DNA of 64,000 bases from Dyella lutea (GTDB lineage Bacteria; Pseudomonadota; Gammaproteobacteria; Xanthomonadales; Rhodanobacteraceae), in contig NZ_JAMZEK010000001.1 in the NCBI RefSeq assembly GCF_024158035.1, positions 1,220,001-1,284,000 of the forward strand. The letters are read 5' to 3'. Position 1 is the first letter of the stretch; every line of letters starts with the position of its first letter. This document shows positions 54,846 to 62,691 of this stretch, piece by piece. Made by a program: the position numbers and the translations under genes. The notes beneath the pieces were generated by a model that was given only the letters and a program-made list of their open reading frames with translations, searched no databases and was not told where the DNA came from.

Positions 54846-56075
54846 ATGGATATCCGCCCCATTCTTGCCAGCCTTCGCCGGCATCGCATTCCGGCCCTGC
54901 TGATCGTGCTGGAGATCGCGCTCGCCTGCGCGGTGCTGTGCAACGCCGTGTTCATGATCAGTCAGCGCGTGGCCTCGATCCACCTGCCCAACGCCATCGA
55001 CGAGGCCGGCATTGCCGAGGTCACGCTCAATGGCACCGACCCCGAACTGGCCGGCAGCGACATCCCGCGCAATCTGGCGGCCCTGCGCGGCCTGCCGGGC
55101 GTGCAGGCCGCCGCCGTGGTAAGCACGCTGCCGCTCAGCCAGAACAACTGGGGCTGGGGTTTCGGCACCAAGCCGGGCGACACGCTTACTGACCGCGGCA
55201 GCCGGAACGTGTCGATGTACTTCCTGGGCAGCGGTGGGGATGCGGCGCTCGGCTTGCAGGTGCTCGAGGGCCGCTCGTTCAACGACGGCGACTACGCCGA
55301 CAGCCGTTTCGACAAGTCGCCGCTGCCGGAAACCCATGTGGTGCTGGTCACCCGCAGCCTGGCCGCGAAAATGTGGCCGGGGCAGCCGGCCGTGGGCAAG
55401 ACGCTGTATGCCACGCCTCACTACTACACCGTGATCGGCGTGGTGGCGGACGTGCTGCGCCCGTACATCGGCGACGTGAACTCCCCTGCCAACTACGACG
55501 CGGCGTTCTTCCCGATGAGCGCGGCCGGCTCCAAGGGGGCGCTGTCCCACTACGTGGTGCGCAGCGCGCCACGCGACCGCGACCGGCTGGTGCGCGAAGC
55601 CGAGCAGAAGCTGGCCGACCTCAATCCCGGCGGCGTGGCGCACGGACGCGGCTACCCGGAGATCCGCCGCGGCTACTTCGCCGACATGAGCTCGATGGCC
55701 TGGATGCTGGTGCTGGTGTGCGTGGTGATGCTGGCGGTCACCGCCTTCGGCATCGTCGGCCTGACCAGCTTCTGGGTGAACCAGCGGCGCCGGCAGATCG
55801 GCATCCGCCGGGCGGTCGGCGCCACCCGCGGCCACATCCTGCAGTACTTCCAGACCGAGAACTTTGTGCTCAGCACCGGCGGCGTGGCGCTGGGCATGGC
55901 GCTCGCCTTCGGCATCAACGTGTACCTGATGCAACGCTACGAGATGGCCCGCATGCCCTGGTTCTATCTGCCCGCCGGCGCCATCGCACTGTGGCTGATC
56001 GGCCAGGCCTCGGTGCTCGGCCCGGCGCTTCGCGCCGCCGCGGTACCGCCGGTGGTGGCGACGAGGTCGGCATGA
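54846..56075 (+). CDS. Permease B3 (MacB/FtsX-type)
   Basis: A 409-residue B-family permease. N-terminus MDIRPILASLRRHRIPALLIVLEIALACAVLCNAVF has Cys 32. The periplasmic domain is divergent (VTLNGTDPELAGSDIPRNLAALRGLPG, GWGFGTKPGDTLTD, LEGRSFNDGDYADSRFDKSPLPETHVVLVTRSLAAKMWPG). Helix 2 and coupling region read AFGIVGLTSFWVNQRRRQIGIRRAVGATRGHILQYFQTENFVLST, an Ile/Val variant of the usual GVRRALGA. Ends VPPVVATRSA. A 135-bp gap with a REP pair separates it from A4. Confidence 0.93.
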   Translation: MDIRPILASLRRHRIPALLIVLEIALACAVLCNAVFMISQRVASIHLPNAIDEAGIAEVTLNGTDPELAGSDIPRNLAALRGLPGVQAAAVVSTLPLSQNNWGWGFGTKPGDTLTDRGSRNVSMYFLGSGGDAALGLQVLEGRSFNDGDYADSRFDKSPLPETHVVLVTRSLAAKMWPGQPAVGKTLYATPHYYTVIGVVADVLRPYIGDVNSPANYDAAFFPMSAAGSKGALSHYVVRSAPRDRDRLVREAEQKLADLNPGGVAHGRGYPEIRRGYFADMSSMAWMLVLVCVVMLAVTAFGIVGLTSFWVNQRRRQIGIRRAVGATRGHILQYFQTENFVLSTGGVALGMALAFGINVYLMQRYEMARMPWFYLPAGAIALWLIGQASVLGPALRAAAVPPVVATRSA

Positions 56076-56098
56076 CAGTCCCGATGACGAGCCTGCCC

Positions 56099-56178
56099 GT
56101 AAGAGCCCGCTCGCGGGCGATGCCTTTGCCCTGGTTTTGCATCGAACCCAAGCGCATCGCCCGCGAGCGGGCTCCTAC
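56099..56178. repeat. Inverted REP pair inside the permease array
   Basis: GTAAGAGCCCGCTCGCGGGC (56099 onward) faces GCATCGCCCGCGAGCGGGCT (56154 onward), ending CCTAC at 56178. It is the same REP type as at 39136-39213 and lies in the longest inter-pair gap of the array, between B3 and A4. Confidence 0.8.
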
Positions 56179-56210
56179 CGGAAATTCGACGATGAGCGCG
56201 GAGTAACTCC

Positions 56211-57518
56211 ATGTTCCAGTACTACCTCGATCTCGCCGCGCGCAGCCTCAGGCGCAACAAGGCGCTGACCGCGCTGATGGTGCTGGCGATCGCGCTGGGC
56301 ATCGGCGCCAGCATCACCACGCTGACCGTACTGCATGTGTTGTCAGGTGACCCGTTGCCGGGACGCAGCGGCGTGATCTACTACCCGCAGATCGATCCGC
56401 AGGACCTGCGTGGCATGTCGCCAAGCAAGGAGCCGCCCTCCCAGTTGACGCTGATCGATGGGATGAACCTGCTGCACGCAGCCCGGGCCGATCGCCAGGC
56501 CCTGATGAAGGGCGGTGAGGTGCCGATCCAGCCGGAGCAATCGGCGCTGGATCCCTTCTACGTGGATGCGCGCTACACCACCGCGGACTTCTTTGCGATG
56601 TTCGGCACGCCGTTCCGCTTCGGGCATGCCTGGAGCGCGGCGGACGACGAGGCCAAGGCCCGCCAGGTGGTGATCAGCCGCGATCTCGACGAGAAGCTGT
56701 TCGGCGGCGCCAACAGCGTGGGGCGGACCCTGCGCATTTCCGGCACCGCGTTCCAGATTGTCGGCGTGCTCGATCACTGGCAGCCCAATCCGCACTTCTA
56801 CGATCTCAATACGGGCTCCTATGCCGCCGGCGAACAGGTGTTCCTGCCGCTGCAGACGATGATCGACCTGCACCTGAGCCGCGACGGCTCGAACGACTGC
56901 TGGGGCAATGGCGGCGGTGGCACCGATACGCTGCTGCCGGCGGATACCTGTGTCTGGTTGCAGTTCTGGGTGCAGCTCGATTCCCCCGCGAAGGTCGAGG
57001 CGTACCGCCAGTTCCTCGTCCACTACTCGCAGGAGCAGAAGGCGCTGGGCCGCTTCCAGCGACCGCCGAACGTGCGCCTGCGCAGCCTGATGCAGTGGCT
57101 GGACTACAACGGCGTGGTGCCGGACGACGTGCGCCTGCAGACCTGGCTGGCGTTCGGCTTCCTCGCGGTGTGCCTGGTCAACACGGTGGGCCTGATGCTC
57201 GCCAAGTTCATGCGCCGGGCCGGCGAGCTGGGGGTGCGTCGGGCGCTCGGTGCCTCGCGCCGCTCGCTGTTCGCGCAGCTGCTGGTGGAAGCCGGCGTGG
57301 TCGGGCTCGTCGGCGGCGTCGGAGGCGCGGTGCTGGCCCTCGGCGGCCTCTGGCTGGTGCGCCAACGATCCTCGGACTACGCGTCGCTGGCGCACCTGGA
57401 CCCAAGCATGCTGCTCACGACGTTCGTGCTGGCCCTGGGCGCCACGCTGCTGGCCGGCCTGTTGCCGGCCTGGCGCGCCTGCCAGGTCGCACCCGCCCTC
57501 CAGCTGAAGAGCCACTGA
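56211..57518 (+). CDS. Permease A4 (MacB/FtsX-type)
   Basis: A 435-residue A-family permease of the second subgroup. The N-terminal YYLDLAARSLRRNKALTALMVLAIALGIGASITTLTV is typical, and the periplasmic part shares MNLLHAARADRQALM and YTTADFFAMFGTPFRFG. The Cys pair 230/247 brackets a Gly-rich 16-residue loop (WGNGGGGTDTLLPADT). Following ELGVRRALGASRRSLFAQLLVEAG replaces the usual EIG with ELG. Ends APALQLKSH. Its promoter region is interrupted by the REP pair, yet a ribosome site GGAGTAA lies just before the start. Confidence 0.93.
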   Translation: MFQYYLDLAARSLRRNKALTALMVLAIALGIGASITTLTVLHVLSGDPLPGRSGVIYYPQIDPQDLRGMSPSKEPPSQLTLIDGMNLLHAARADRQALMKGGEVPIQPEQSALDPFYVDARYTTADFFAMFGTPFRFGHAWSAADDEAKARQVVISRDLDEKLFGGANSVGRTLRISGTAFQIVGVLDHWQPNPHFYDLNTGSYAAGEQVFLPLQTMIDLHLSRDGSNDCWGNGGGGTDTLLPADTCVWLQFWVQLDSPAKVEAYRQFLVHYSQEQKALGRFQRPPNVRLRSLMQWLDYNGVVPDDVRLQTWLAFGFLAVCLVNTVGLMLAKFMRRAGELGVRRALGASRRSLFAQLLVEAGVVGLVGGVGGAVLALGGLWLVRQRSSDYASLAHLDPSMLLTTFVLALGATLLAGLLPAWRACQVAPALQLKSH

Positions 57519-57525
57519 GGCGACC

Positions 57526-58758
57526 ATGGACATTCTTCCGATTCTCTCCACGCTGCGTCGCCACAAGCTCACGGCCGGCCTGCTGGTCATGCAGATCGCG
57601 CTGACCTGCGCGATCGTCTGCAACGCGGTGTTCCTGATCGGCCAGCGGCTGCAGCGCATGGACTTGCCCAGCGGCGTCGCGGAGCACGAGCTGCTGCAGA
57701 TCCAGGTGGCCGACGTGGTCAAGTCCGGCAATCCCTATGCGCGCGTGCAGGAAGATCTGGCGCTGCTGCGCCAGGTGCCTGGCGTGCAGTCGGTGGCGTT
57801 CTCCAACCAGGTGCCGTTCGGTGGGTCGTCCTCCAATGGCAACGTGCTGCTCGACCCGAACCAGCCCCAGCGCACGCTCAACGCGACCACCTATTTTGGC
57901 CAGAACCTGGTGCCGACGATGGGCGTGCAAATGGTCGCCGGGCGCGACCTGCAGGACGACGATTTCGTCGACGTGGACACCGCGCTGAAGGGGCTGAAGA
58001 CCGGCGACACCAAGAGCCTGCCGCATGTCACGCTGATCACCCGCGACATGGCCGAACGCCTCTGGCCCGGACAGAACCCGCTGGGTCGACTGATCTACCT
58101 GACGCCGACGGTGGGGCTGCGGGTGGTCGGTGTCATGGCCAGCCTGGTGCGCCCCAATGCCTACGATGCGAACACGGCGCAATACACCATGGTGATCCCG
58201 CTGCGCATGGGGGCGGACCGGGGCATGAGCTACGTGATCCGCGCCCGGCCGCAGGATCGGGCCAGTGTGCTGGCGGCGGCGCTGGCCGCCCTGAGGAAGG
58301 CCGACCCCCAGCGTATCGTCACGACCCAACGCAGCTTCGACGAGGTGCGTCGTCACTTCTTCCGCGACGATCGAGCCATGGCCGGCATCCTGGTCGGGGT
58401 GATCGCGGCGCTGCTGGTGGTGACCGCCCTGGGCATCGTCGGGCTGGCCAGCTTCTGGGTGGCACAGCGTCGACGCACGATCGGCGTGCGCCGTGCGCTG
58501 GGGGCGACCCGCAGCGACGTGCTGCATTACTTCCAGACCGAAAACTTCCTGCTCGCCACCATCGGCATCGGTCTCGGCATGGTGCTGGCCTACGGCATCA
58601 ACCTGTTCCTGATGCAGCACTACGAGCTGCCCCGCCTGCCGGCGATCTACTTCCCGGTCGGTGCGGTCGCGCTGTGGCTGATCGGCCAGGTCGCCGTGCT
58701 GGGCCCGGCGCTGCGCGCCGCGGCGGTGCCGCCGGTGGTGGCGACGAGAGCAGGGTGA
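57526..58758 (+). CDS. Permease B4 (MacB/FtsX-type)
   Basis: A 410-residue B-family permease starting MDILPILSTLRRHKLTAGLLVMQIALTCAIVCNAVFLIGQR (Cys 32). It begins 7 nt after A4, the tightest junction of the array. Periplasmic region: FSNQVPFGGSSSNGNVLLDPNQPQRTLNATTYFGQNLVPTMGVQMVAGRDL, then LITRDMAERLWPGQNPLGRLIYL. Coupling region SFWVAQRRRTIGVRRALGATRSDVLHYFQTENFLLATIGIGLGMVLAYGINLFLM. Ends VPPVVATRAG. A 55-nt gap precedes A5. Confidence 0.93.
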   Translation: MDILPILSTLRRHKLTAGLLVMQIALTCAIVCNAVFLIGQRLQRMDLPSGVAEHELLQIQVADVVKSGNPYARVQEDLALLRQVPGVQSVAFSNQVPFGGSSSNGNVLLDPNQPQRTLNATTYFGQNLVPTMGVQMVAGRDLQDDDFVDVDTALKGLKTGDTKSLPHVTLITRDMAERLWPGQNPLGRLIYLTPTVGLRVVGVMASLVRPNAYDANTAQYTMVIPLRMGADRGMSYVIRARPQDRASVLAAALAALRKADPQRIVTTQRSFDEVRRHFFRDDRAMAGILVGVIAALLVVTALGIVGLASFWVAQRRRTIGVRRALGATRSDVLHYFQTENFLLATIGIGLGMVLAYGINLFLMQHYELPRLPAIYFPVGAVALWLIGQVAVLGPALRAAAVPPVVATRAG

Positions 58759-58813
58759 GGCGGCCCATGGTGATACGGGGGTTCGGCGAGTGCGTGGGAC
58801 GGGGCAGCCCGTG

Positions 58814-60106
58814 ATGATCGGCTACTACCTCGATCTGGCCATGCGCAGCCTGAAGCGCAACAAGGTGCTCACCGTGCTGATGGTGCTGGCCATCGCGGTG
58901 GGTATCGGCACCAGCATGACCACGTTGACCGTCATGCATGTGCTGTCGGGTGATCCGATCCCGCAGAAGAGTGCGGACCTGTTCCGTGTGGGCCTGAATG
59001 TGTTTCCGGACGACAATTTCAGGCCCGGCGAGGAAGTGCCGGACAACCTGACCCGTCGGGATGCCGAGGCGCTGCTGCGTGACGCCCGTGCCGATCGCCA
59101 GGCGATGATGTCGGCCGGCACCATGGTGGTGACGCCGGCACAGGGTGATCCGTTGAGCCTGGAGTCGCGCTACACCACCGCGGACTTCTTCACGATGTTC
59201 GCCGTGCCGTTCCGTTTCGGTCGCGCCTGGGACCGCGGCGACGACGGCAGTCATGCCCGTGTGGCGGTGATCTCGGCTGCGTTGAACGATCAGCTGTTCG
59301 GCGGTCGTGACAGCACCGGCTCGATGCTGCAGGTGGGAAGCCAGTCGCTGCGGATCGTCGGCGTGCTCGGCGACTGGAGCATGAATCCCCGCTTCTACGA
59401 TCTCAGCAACGGCCGCTTCGGCGACAGCGAACAGGTATTCGTCCCGCTCGCCACGGCGCTGGATCTGCATCTGGCGACCAGCGGCACGATGAACTGCTGG
59501 GGCAACAACTCCGATGAGCACGCCGCGGATGCGCCCTGCCTGTGGTTGCAGTACTGGGCCGAGCTCGACGCCCCATCGACACGAGTGGCTTACCGGCAAT
59601 ACCTGCACAACTACATGGCCCAGCAGCAACAGGCCGGGCGCTTCACCCATCCCGGACAGATCCGCCTGCTGGATGTGATGCAGTGGCTGGACGCCAAGGG
59701 TGTGGTGCCCTCGGACGTGCGGCTGCAGGTGTGGCTGGCCCTCGGCTTCCTCGGCATCTGTCTGCTCAACACCGTGGGTCTTTTGCTGGCCAAGTTCCTG
59801 CGTCGCAGCGGCGAGATCAGTGTGCGACGTGCCCTGGGTGCGTCGCGTCGCGCGATCTTCATGCAGTGCCTGGTCGAGGCCGGGGTGGTCGGTCTGGCTG
59901 GCGGCGTCTGCGGGCTGGCGCTGGCCGGCCTGGGCCTGGTGCTGGTGCGCCATCAGCCGACCGACTACGCCGGCTTGATCCGCATGGATCCGAGCATGCT
60001 GCTGGCGACCTTCGTGCTGGCTCTGCTGAGCAGCCTGCTGGCCGGACTCCTGCCCGCCTGGAGGGCGATGCACGTTGCCCCGGCCGTGGCCCTGAAGTCG
60101 AACTAG
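58814..60106 (+). CDS. Permease A5 (MacB/FtsX-type)
   Basis: A 430-residue A-family permease, the shortest complete A copy. The start is ATG at 58814 directly after a GTG, giving MIGYYLDLAMRSLKRNKVL. Helix 1 reads VGIGTSMTTLTVMHVLSGDPIP. Periplasmic motifs: ARADRQAMMSAGTM, RYTTADFFTMFAVPFRFGRAW, FGGRDSTGSMLQVGSQ. The Cys pair 228/242 encloses 13 residues (WGNNSDEHAADAP), the shortest of the array. The coupling region reads EISVRRALGASRRAIFMQCLVEAG (Ser for Gly). Ends APAVALKSN. B5 follows after 10 nt. Confidence 0.93.
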   Translation: MIGYYLDLAMRSLKRNKVLTVLMVLAIAVGIGTSMTTLTVMHVLSGDPIPQKSADLFRVGLNVFPDDNFRPGEEVPDNLTRRDAEALLRDARADRQAMMSAGTMVVTPAQGDPLSLESRYTTADFFTMFAVPFRFGRAWDRGDDGSHARVAVISAALNDQLFGGRDSTGSMLQVGSQSLRIVGVLGDWSMNPRFYDLSNGRFGDSEQVFVPLATALDLHLATSGTMNCWGNNSDEHAADAPCLWLQYWAELDAPSTRVAYRQYLHNYMAQQQQAGRFTHPGQIRLLDVMQWLDAKGVVPSDVRLQVWLALGFLGICLLNTVGLLLAKFLRRSGEISVRRALGASRRAIFMQCLVEAGVVGLAGGVCGLALAGLGLVLVRHQPTDYAGLIRMDPSMLLATFVLALLSSLLAGLLPAWRAMHVAPAVALKSN

Positions 60107-60116
60107 GACGCCCACG

Positions 60117-61340
60117 ATGCATCTACGCCACATTCTTCGTGCCCTGGGACGCCACCGGATCGCGGTGGGGCTGCTGGTGCTGGAGATTGCCTTCTCCTGT
60201 GCGGTGGTCTGCAACGCGCTGTTTCTCATCGGCACCCGGCTGGAGCGCATGCAGCGACCCACCGGCGTCGACGAGATGCACGTGGTCGAGGTGGGCGTGC
60301 GCAGCGTCACACCGGGTACGCCGGAGGCGACGATGGCGCAGACCCGCACCGATCTGGCACGCCTGCGCGCGCTGCCCGGCGTGAGCGACGCGGTGGTCGC
60401 CAACCCGACCCTGTTCGGTGATTCGGTGAGCTTCAGCAGCGTACGCCTGCGTGACGACGCGAAGGCACCGAGCCTGCCGGTGGCCCAGTATTTCGGCGGT
60501 GCTCCGCTGGCGCGCACGCTCGGCCTGAAGCTGGCGAGCGGCCGCTGGTTTCGACCCGACGAATTCGTCGGCTACGACGCGCTGCAGAACGACACGTCCG
60601 CCGTACCGGTGATCATCAGTCGCGCGCTGGCTCGGCATCTGTTTCCCGGGCAGGACGCCGCAGGCCAGACTATCTATGCCTTCGGTACCAACCGGGTGGT
60701 CGGCGTAGTCGACCGGCTGGTGCAGCCCATGGACTACGGCGCGGCCGGAGGCTACGACTACGCGATGATGTTCCCGGTCGATCTGCCGTATTCGCGCGGC
60801 ACCTACCTGATGCGGGTCGATGATCCGGCCCGTCGGCAGGCCGTGATCGGCCAGGCGTTGCAGGCACTGAAAGCCAATGGTCCGCTGCGGCTGATCGCGC
60901 CCCGGTACGCCACCACCCTGGAGGCGGCGCGCGCGAAGTACTACCGCAACGACCGCGCCATGGCCTGGCTGCTGGTCGGCGTGAGCCTGTTGCTGCTGCT
61001 GGTCACCGCGCTGGGCATTGTGGGGCTGAGCAGCTTCTGGGTGGGGCAGCGGCGCCGGCAGATCGGCATTCGCCGTGCCATCGGCGCCTCGCGCGCCGAT
61101 ATCCGGCGCTACTTCCAGGCCGAGAACTTCCTGATCGCCACCGGCGGCATCGCGCTTGGCATGGCGCTCGCCTACGGCATCAACCTGGTACTGATGCGGC
61201 ATTACGAGCTCGGCCGCCTGCCCGGCTACTACCTGCCGATCGGCTCGGTGGCGCTTTGGGTGCTGGGGCAACTGGCGGTGCTGGGACCGGCGCTGCGCGC
61301 AGCGGCGGTGCCGCCGGTGGTGGCGACGCGGGCGGCATGA
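60117..61340 (+). CDS. Permease B5 (MacB/FtsX-type)
   Basis: A 407-residue B-family permease: MHLRHILRALGRHRIAVGLLVLEIAFSCAVVCNALFLIGTR, Cys 32. The periplasmic domain has VEVGVRSVTPGTPEATMAQTRTDLARLRALPG, YFGGAPLARTLGLKLASGRWF and PVIISRALARHLFPGQDAAGQTIYAFG. The cytoplasmic segment SFWVGQRRRQIGIRRAIGASRADIRRYFQAENFLIATGGIALGMALAYGINLVLM follows. Ends VPPVVATRAA. Only 21 nt separate it from A6, the smallest inter-pair gap of the array. Confidence 0.93.
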   Translation: MHLRHILRALGRHRIAVGLLVLEIAFSCAVVCNALFLIGTRLERMQRPTGVDEMHVVEVGVRSVTPGTPEATMAQTRTDLARLRALPGVSDAVVANPTLFGDSVSFSSVRLRDDAKAPSLPVAQYFGGAPLARTLGLKLASGRWFRPDEFVGYDALQNDTSAVPVIISRALARHLFPGQDAAGQTIYAFGTNRVVGVVDRLVQPMDYGAAGGYDYAMMFPVDLPYSRGTYLMRVDDPARRQAVIGQALQALKANGPLRLIAPRYATTLEAARAKYYRNDRAMAWLLVGVSLLLLLVTALGIVGLSSFWVGQRRRQIGIRRAIGASRADIRRYFQAENFLIATGGIALGMALAYGINLVLMRHYELGRLPGYYLPIGSVALWVLGQLAVLGPALRAAAVPPVVATRAA

Positions 61341-61361
61341 GGCAGACGAGGAGCTAAGGAC

Positions 61362-62681
61362 ATGTTCACCTACTACTTCGACCTGGCCCTGCGCAGCCTC
61401 AAGCGCAACAAGGTTCTGACAGCGCTGATGGTGCTGGCCATCGCCGTAGGCATCGGCGCCAGCATGACCACGCTGACGGTGATGCATCTGCTTTCGGGCG
61501 ATCCGCTGCCCGGGCGCAGCGGTCATATCTACTACCCGCAGGTGGACGCCACGCCGGCCGGTTACACGAAGGGCGGGCCGTTGGACATGCTCGACTACCG
61601 ATCGGCAGTCGACCTGTGGAGCGCGCGTCGCGCCGACCGCCAGGCGTTGATCGCCGGCAGCGACGTCAAGGTGAGTGCGCCAGGATCCAACCAGCCGCCC
61701 GTGATGCGTCCGATGCTGGCGACTACGGCCGATTTCTTCCCGATGTTCGACGTGCCGTTCCGCTACGGAAGCAGCTGGACCACGGCAGACGATGCGGCCC
61801 GGGCGCGGGTGGCGGTGATCTCCGCCAGTCTCAACGACCGGCTTTTCGGCGGCCGCAACAGCGTTGGCAGGACGCTGCACCTGAAGGACAGCGACGTGCG
61901 CATCGTCGGCGTGCTGGATGCATGGCGGCCCTCCCCGCTGTTCTACGACGTGCGCGGCGGCCGCTTCGCCCAGGGTCAGACGGCCGGCTTCTACGGCAAG
62001 CCGGAAGATGTCTTCATGCCATTCTTCGGGGCCCTGGAGGTCAACGCCGGCAACTTCTGGCAGTTCACCTGCTGGGGAAAGGTGACCACGCCGGGTCGTC
62101 TGCAGAACCAGCCATGCGTCTGGGTCGGCCTGTGGGTGCAGCTGGAGAGCGCCTCCAGAGCTGCAGATTACCGAGCCTTCATCGCGAGCTATGCGAGGGA
62201 GCAGAAGGCGCTCGGCCGCTTTGCCGAAACCCGGGTAAGGATGATGCATCTGATGCAGTGGCTGGACTTCAACCACGTGGTCCCCAGCGACGTGAAGCTG
62301 CAGACCTGGCTGGCGTTCGCGTTCCTCGCCATCTGCCTGTTCAACACCATCGGACTGCTGCTGGCGAAGTTCCTGCGTCGCGGCGGCGAGATCGGCGTGC
62401 GGCGGGCGCTGGGCGCCAGCCGGCGGGCGGTGTTCGCGCAATGCCTGGTGGAGGCCGGTGTGGTTGGCCTGGTCGGCGGTATCGGTGGTTGGTTGCTGAC
62501 CCTGGCTGGCCTGTGGCTGGTGCGCCGGCAGCCCGTCGAGTACGCCGACATGGCGCATCTGGACCTGGGCATGTTCGGGGTGACGTTTGCGCTGGCCATC
62601 GCCGCCAGCCTGCTCGCCGGCGTATTGCCGGCGCTGCGTGCCAGTCGGGTCACCCCGGCACTGCAACTGAAGACGCTGTGA
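61362..62681 (+). CDS. Permease A6 (MacB/FtsX-type)
   Basis: A 439-residue A-family permease, the longest A copy. The N-terminal half (MFTYYFDLALRSLKRNKVLTALMVLAIAVGIGASMTTLTVMHLLSGDPLPGRSG) is closest to A4/A5. The periplasmic domain carries a five-residue-longer insertion before the Cys pair 237/252, which flanks 14 residues (WGKVTTPGRLQNQP). LFGGRNSVGRTLHLKDSDVRIVGVLDAWRPSPLFYDV is conserved. Coupling region EIGVRRALGASRRAVFAQCLVEAG. Ends TPALQLKTL. The start has GGAGCTAAGGAC upstream, and B6 begins 10 nt after the stop. Confidence 0.93.
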   Translation: MFTYYFDLALRSLKRNKVLTALMVLAIAVGIGASMTTLTVMHLLSGDPLPGRSGHIYYPQVDATPAGYTKGGPLDMLDYRSAVDLWSARRADRQALIAGSDVKVSAPGSNQPPVMRPMLATTADFFPMFDVPFRYGSSWTTADDAARARVAVISASLNDRLFGGRNSVGRTLHLKDSDVRIVGVLDAWRPSPLFYDVRGGRFAQGQTAGFYGKPEDVFMPFFGALEVNAGNFWQFTCWGKVTTPGRLQNQPCVWVGLWVQLESASRAADYRAFIASYAREQKALGRFAETRVRMMHLMQWLDFNHVVPSDVKLQTWLAFAFLAICLFNTIGLLLAKFLRRGGEIGVRRALGASRRAVFAQCLVEAGVVGLVGGIGGWLLTLAGLWLVRRQPVEYADMAHLDLGMFGVTFALAIAASLLAGVLPALRASRVTPALQLKTL

Positions 62682-62691
62682 GGAGCCGGAC

